NCBI GenBank assembly: GCA_003427395.1
Contig: BFEA01000238.1
Span: 1,249,527-1,280,922 of the forward strand
DNA from: Chara braunii
Taxonomy: Eukaryota; Streptophyta; Charophyceae; Charales; Characeae
Direction of reading: 5' to 3'
DNA length: 31,396 bases
In this document: piece after piece, positions 26,876 through 31,396 of the stretch
How the letters are laid out: each line of letters opens with the position of its first letter
Numbering within the stretch: position 1 is the stretch's first letter
Made by a program: the position numbers and the translations under genes
Notes under the pieces: model-generated
Told to the model about the DNA's origin: nothing
What the model saw: only the letters and a program-made list of their open reading frames with translations
Database searches by the model: none

Positions 26876-28146
26876 AACACCTCTGCGGATAGCAATGCGG
26901 CTTTGAGAGCCAAAAATGAAGTCTGGGCATGGTCGTCGAAGTCGAATGGTCGGTCCTCACATTGAAGCTTGGATAAAGGAGCCGCGATCTTCGAGTATCC
27001 CTTGATGAAGCGTTGATAGTAGCCGGCTAAGCCACGGAAGGAACGGACATTTGTGTCAATCTTCGGTTCCGACCACTCTTGGATGGCTTGAATCTTGTCC
27101 GACAGCGGACTGATGCCCTCCGGTGTGACAAACTGGGCCCAGTATTCCAGCTCTTGCCGGACAAATTCGTACTTGTCGCGGTTGGCTTTGTACTTGGAGA
27201 GGCGGACCGTCTCCAACACTCGTCGAAGGTGCTCAAGATGATCCTCCAATGCCCGGCTATAGACGAGGATGTCGTCTAAGTAGACTAGTACAAACCGGTC
27301 CAGCATCGCACGAAACTCGTTCGTCATTGCCGCTTGAAAGGTCGACGTGGCATTGGTGAGATCAAAAGGCATAACAATCCACTCAAAATGCCCGTACCGC
27401 GTCTTGAACGCGGATTTGTAGCAATCTTGCGGGTGTACCGAGATTTGATGGTAGCCCAACTTCAAGTCCAACTTCGAGACAAATTTTGCGCCGCCCAAAT
27501 GCTCGAGAAGGTCGTCAATCCGCGGAAGAGGTCCCTCATTCTTGACGATTTGTGCATTGAGCTTGCGGTAGTCGATGCACAAGCGAAGATCCTTGTTCTT
27601 ATTCCGTACGAAGAGAACTGGCGCACTATATGGTGAGTTGCTGGGGAGGATCCAGCCCTTGTCCAAAAGATCGTCGAGTTGAGCGCGGAGAACCTCGAGC
27701 TCTTCCTCGCTCATGCGATAGATGCATCCTTCTGGCGACACGGCACCGCCCTCAAGAATGATCTCGTGGGAGATAGGCCGATCCGACACCACACCGGTAG
27801 GAGATTGGAAGATGTCGGTGAACTCGTCGAGCAGCCGCACCACTCGGGGGTCCGAAGACAAGTCCGTTGATGAAGATTCGGTCGTCGAGGCGGCTCGTAG
27901 AAAACATAGGCCTATCTCGTCGGTCGCTCGTAAGCGCAAGTGGCCCGAAAATACTTGGCCGTTACAACTTTGGCACCAGATCGAGGAGTGCGAAAGAGGA
28001 ATGGTGCATGGCACGTCGACGCCGAAGGCGTCGCGAACGGTAAGTTTCCGCTGATGGAAGTTAACCGTGTGATCCGCACTTGCAAGCCAAGGCATCCCCA
28101 GAATAATGTCGAAGTTCGTGTCTAAGACCTCAAACGTCACCGGTTC
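26876..28146 (-). pseudogene. Element 3 reverse transcriptase, truncated by the insertion
   Basis: The frame begins after a TAA at 28147-28149, which separates it from the protease, and runs to the insertion. Motifs: GCIYRMSEEELEVLRAQL, SAPVLFVRNKNKDLRLCID, FVSKLDLKLGYHQISVHP, WIVMPFDLTNA, and the catalytic YLDD at 27271-27282 within [11 protein letters not shown]. The connection SFRGLAGYYQRFIKGYSKI follows. Two normally conserved positions are altered: Ser to Leu in LKLGYHQ and Gly to Asp in MPFDLTNA. It is closer in motif style to element 2 than to element 1. Confidence 0.88.
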
Positions 28147-28458
28147 TTATGCGTGAGGTGCAAAATAAACCGGCACGGCTTCAATGTAGCGATCGAGGCG
28201 TTGTCGCGTCCGACCGTCCGCCAACTTGATCGCCGTCGGGTTTGGCTTCCTTCGAACTTGAGCGCGAAGGCCGGCCCTTTGGATAAAGGACTGGCTAATG
28301 AAATTGCGAGTCGCGCCGCTATCCAGCAAAGCGCTGCAGGACGCTTGCGTTGCTATCATCGTACCGCTGCATGCGAAACTCGCGGGCCACCTTGGTAACA
28401 TATGCAAGGATGTCCCCCACCGCAGCTTCGTCATCCGACGGCGAAGATGGTGGTGCAT
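28147..28458 (-). pseudogene. Element 3 aspartic protease
   Basis: The frame contains CSALLDSGATRNFISQSF, with the catalytic DSG at 28315-28323. LADGRTRQRL follows, and then the in-frame TAA. The upstream Gag-side frame (28921-28319) overlaps it with a frame change, so gag and pro are joined by a frameshift or decay event. Confidence 0.82.
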
Positions 28459-30408
28459 AGAAGGCTAAGTATGTGTGGAGATGAACGCATAGTGCTGCGC
28501 ATTGCGGTCTCGGCAAGCAGCCTGTGGAAAGGAGAGGAAGCCATGCAAAATGCTCGGACGGCAACAGGTCCAAGGCCTCTATGTTGAACTCGTGCGTCGA
28601 ATCCCTTGAAGAGCCACTTGAAGACGATCTATTGTTGCTGTTGCTGGACGAAGAAGAAGCTGCACACACATCTTGTCCTTGAGCTTGAGAACCCAGTGAA
28701 GGAACGAGCCGACCAGCATAGTCCTCATAAGAATACAAGAGAGGACTGTCGACTTCTGCATGTGCCTCGGAATGAAGAGAGGTCGCTCGCGAAGCAACCG
28801 ATTCCGAAGGCGTCGAGAGTGCAGCCGCATCGCTCTCGGCGATGCTCACTTTCCCGAAGGGGATTTGGCTTGAACCGGTGTGGGGCACGTTGAGGTGTCG
28901 TGCACCACGCTGTTGCACCACAAGCAGTATCAGTACTTAGACCGGTGTACCGACCGGATGCGGTACACGCCTTCCGAGATACCGTAATGTGTCCAAGTCT
29001 CTTGAGCCGCTGGTCCGGCCCCGGGGGCTGAATTGGTGTGTGTCTTCGGTTTGCCGCGTCCTCGCCCTCTGGCGGGGCGGCCACCATCTCGGGCGGCTGC
29101 CAATCTGTCTCCTTCCTCAGAAGAGGCAGCCTCGTTTGGAATGTTGGTCGCTGTAGTTGCTGTGACCACGACCACTTTCGGCCAATGCTATCCTCTGCCC
29201 TGGCCTGCAGCAGACGAATGGCCCAAATTCTTGGCCTCGATTTTCGTCAGGATGATCTGCGAGGCTTTATCGAAAACTGCTCACTTGTGGTGAGCGTCTC
29301 CGCAACTTGCGTCAAGGCGTTCTGCAACGCCGGGCAGCTCCTCCTGATGAAGAAGTGCTTGATTGCGACGAATGTCGACGGCAAGTTGGGCGTGGATGCC
29401 AAGCGTTGGTACTCGGTGATCCAGTCCGTGCTTGGCAGGTCGTTCTGATAGAACGGTTAAAGTTTCTCGGCTGCCTGAAGCTCGGGCGGCTCCACTTGGA
29501 ACCGCTTATGCCATGCTGCCTTGAGATCAGCCCAACTGATCTTCGTATGCAGCTCGAAGACTGCGACGTTGTGCGTGGACAACATGTTGTCCAGCCATGC
29601 CTGGCACGCGCCTCCCGAGCGGGAGTATAAGTATGCGTGCCGGTTTCGGATTGATGACGTGGTGAATGTCCAACGTCAACTCGAACTGCCGCCACCATGG
29701 GATCGGGTCCATCTTCGTTGCATCACAGAAGATCGGGAGGCCGTCAAACTTCGGAATGCTCTCACGATTCACGGTCGGACTGGCTGCGGCAGCGCAAATC
29801 TGCTGGTCAATCCTCTGATTTGTCGTTCCGGCACCCTCCTCGAGAATCTCGACGTCGATTTCCAAGACGTTGACGCGGTCCGTTAAGTTGGAGGGTCCGG
29901 CAGGGGTGGCTGATGCAAGCTGCTGTTCCAGCCGACGTACCCGGTCAAGCAGTAGTTCATCAATAACGCGAATCTGCTTCCGGACCAGGGTGTCCATGCA
30001 GAGGATGTCCTCTTGCTGTGCTGCACAGGTGGCGACCAAGTCGCTCACATGTTCGATTGTGGTTGCAAGGCCACGCACAGCAGAGGGGGCACCCTCCTCT
30101 TCAGCAGCCACTGCCCATTCGCCGGCGATCACCTCGATATCCCCTTCGCATTCGAGGAGTTTGTCTCGGCGTAGTCGACGGCGTTCATCTGCAGCCGTCG
30201 CTGCTGCCTCAGCGTCCGCCTGTCGCTGCTGTTCAGCAAGGCGACACTATTCCTCTGCTTCCTCGTCTTCCTTCTTACGTGCGGATGTTGCCGCAGCTGC
30301 CCGTTGCTTGTACTCTGCTACCATGTCCAGCATGCAGGCCTCATAGGCCTCGGTAGTCTCGCCTGGCTGCTGCTCCATGCCACTTGTCTTTGAGCGGGTG
30401 AGCACCAT
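28319..30408 (-). pseudogene. Element 3 Gag, several breaks
   Basis: The start ATG is at 30406-30408 (MVLTRSKTSGMEQQPGE). A TAG at 30247-30249 interrupts a charged coiled-coil region (EYKQRAAAATSARKKEDEEA). The frame then runs to about 29650 with KMDPIPWWRQFELTLDIHHV, the capsid entry motif. It shifts frame through ACQAWLDNMLS, SWADLKAAWHKRF and DWITEYQRLAS (29640-29290), and again into a Gly/Arg-rich tail (29175-28930). A CCHC knuckle, CLWCNSVVHDTSTC, lies at 28885-28926. A Ser-rich spacer (28700-28600) leads to the protease. At least two stops and two frameshifts make it inactive. Confidence 0.8.
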
Positions 30409-31243
30409 GCACTGACGTGTCCTGCTGCTGCCGGGACTGGTTGCTGACATGGCACTGCTGCCGTGTCCTGCTGACGTGGCCTGCCGACGTGGCAACTTAC
30501 CAATGCCGCCGCAGGGGCTACCCGGAGGGTGATAGAGAAAAGATCAGAGGGGGCAACAACATAGGTGGGGAGGGGTGGGGTAAATCGCCCAGATAAGGAG
30601 CCACTAATAAAAAAAAAAAGAAGTTTGAACTTTGCGAGAAAAAAAATCGAGAAAAATAAAAATCCCGAGTTTTGCAAGTTCAGTAGGTCTCCCAACCTCC
30701 CTTGAAGTGCGAAATTAGCAATGAGAAAAAAAATTCGGACTTCAGACTGCAAATGATTACCAGGTAGTGAAAATCATAGAACTGCGAAAAAAATTTCCGA
30801 AAAGAAATACAAGTATTAGGATTTACTCAGATGAGAGTATTCGCAGTGTGGAAAATGGTAATGCAAGAGGGGTTTCCCATACCGTTTCCTCAAAAACCAG
30901 ATTATGGAAGAAATATTCCGAATTTCCAAATAACGGGAACAGGAATCGAAATTTTCGAGAGAAAAAAATATTCCGGATTTCCAACAACGAAATTTCGGAT
31001 TTTCAGAAGAAGCAAAAAAAAACGAAACGGAAATTTCAGATGTTGCGCTATTGCGATTTTTCCACAACAGAACTAGCGAGAAAACGAAATCCAAGAAAAG
31101 AAAAAAAAAATCGATTTTTGGCAGTGAGGTCAAAATCGTGATTTTGGGGGCTAACTAGTGTGCTCTCATCAATCAATCAAGACTAATCAGCTACCTAGTC
31201 CCCGCACACGCATCAGATCAGGTTGTCCTGATTCACGTGCGGT
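30409..31243 (-). other. Element 3 leader between PBS and gag
   Basis: About 830 nt of non-coding, AT-rich sequence with many A-runs and GGAAATTTCC-like words. Apparent ORFs here are Lys/Phe-rich noise. Confidence 0.55.
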
Positions 31244-31255
31244 GGTCCGATGCCA
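31244..31255 (-). other. Element 3 primer binding site, degenerate initiator tRNA-Met type
   Basis: The minus strand reads TGGCATCGGACC two bases after the LTR end. It matches TGGTATCAGAGC, the usual plant iMet site, at 9 of 12 positions. The position is right and the match is moderate. Confidence 0.6.
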
Positions 31256-31257
31256 AC

Positions 31258-31396
31258 TGTTACATGCCCAGGTGGGCGATGTACATAATAACCGATGATC
31301 CGCAATGTGATAAAAAGGACTGAATGGACAATGCAATGCAAGTGGAATCTCAACAAGCAATGTGCATTTCGATACATACAGAATGGTGCTTGATAG
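31258..31396 (-). repeat. Element 3 5' LTR, first 139 bp only
   Basis: It starts TGTTACATG and matches 17058-17196 with two substitutions. The window ends inside it. In element orientation this is the 3' (U5) end of the 5' LTR. Confidence 0.92.

Noticed and set aside
30767-31141. Lys/Asn/Phe-rich ORFs in the element 3 leader
   Set aside because: AT-rich low-complexity sequence gives such frames by chance, and the region is the untranslated leader.

Overview
The window is eukaryotic repeat DNA. It consists of nested, decayed LTR retrotransposons of the Ty3/gypsy type, separated by non-coding sequence rich in hairpins. No prokaryotic gene organisation is present and I recognise no intact host gene. 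A primer binding site matching the 3' end of plant tRNA-Asp, a chromodomain-bearing integrase, and a plant-like U6 snRNA 3' domain point to the green (streptophyte) lineage. A charophyte alga such as Chara is my guess, but the window does not prove it.

Layout. Positions 1-1780 are AT-rich non-coding DNA with a 240-bp higher-order repeat. Element 1 (+ strand, about 1780-10460) has a long LTR ending at 3421, a tRNA-Asp PBS, gag with a zinc knuckle, protease, RT-RNase H, a DDE integrase, and the start of a possible extra 3' ORF. It is cut off by element 2 (- strand, about 10460 to at least 14380). Element 2 is a gypsy element with gag, protease, RT and RNase H but no integrase. LTR-like sequence upstream of its gag carries a dense GGTCAA (W-box) array. 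Positions 15640-17050 hold no clear gene, apart from two copies of an exon-like block.

Element 3 (- strand, 17058 to beyond 31396) is a chromovirus with recognisable LTRs, PPT, PBS, gag, protease, RT-RNase H, integrase and chromodomain. All its genes carry stops or frameshifts. It is split in the RT/RNase H connection by a 6.56-kb insertion (20315-26871) flanked by an imperfect 4-bp target duplication. One end of that insertion is homologous to the LTR of element 1.

The insertion is the most interesting part. It has no gag or pol. It carries three coding-like blocks of unknown function, a 54-bp minisatellite that is open in several frames, and more than 20 short perfect hairpins in succession. 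It also carries tandem units of about 160 bp containing a complete type III hammerhead ribozyme (25637-25692) with degenerate copies on either side. Next to these, on the opposite strand, lies a composite of a tRNA-like Pol III promoter followed by a U6 snRNA 3' domain ending in a T-run. This looks like a retrozyme- or SINE-like RNA-based parasite assembly inside an LTR-element shell.

The 415-N gap and the right end of the window stop at exactly the same base of the element 3 LTR, so both are probably assembly breaks.
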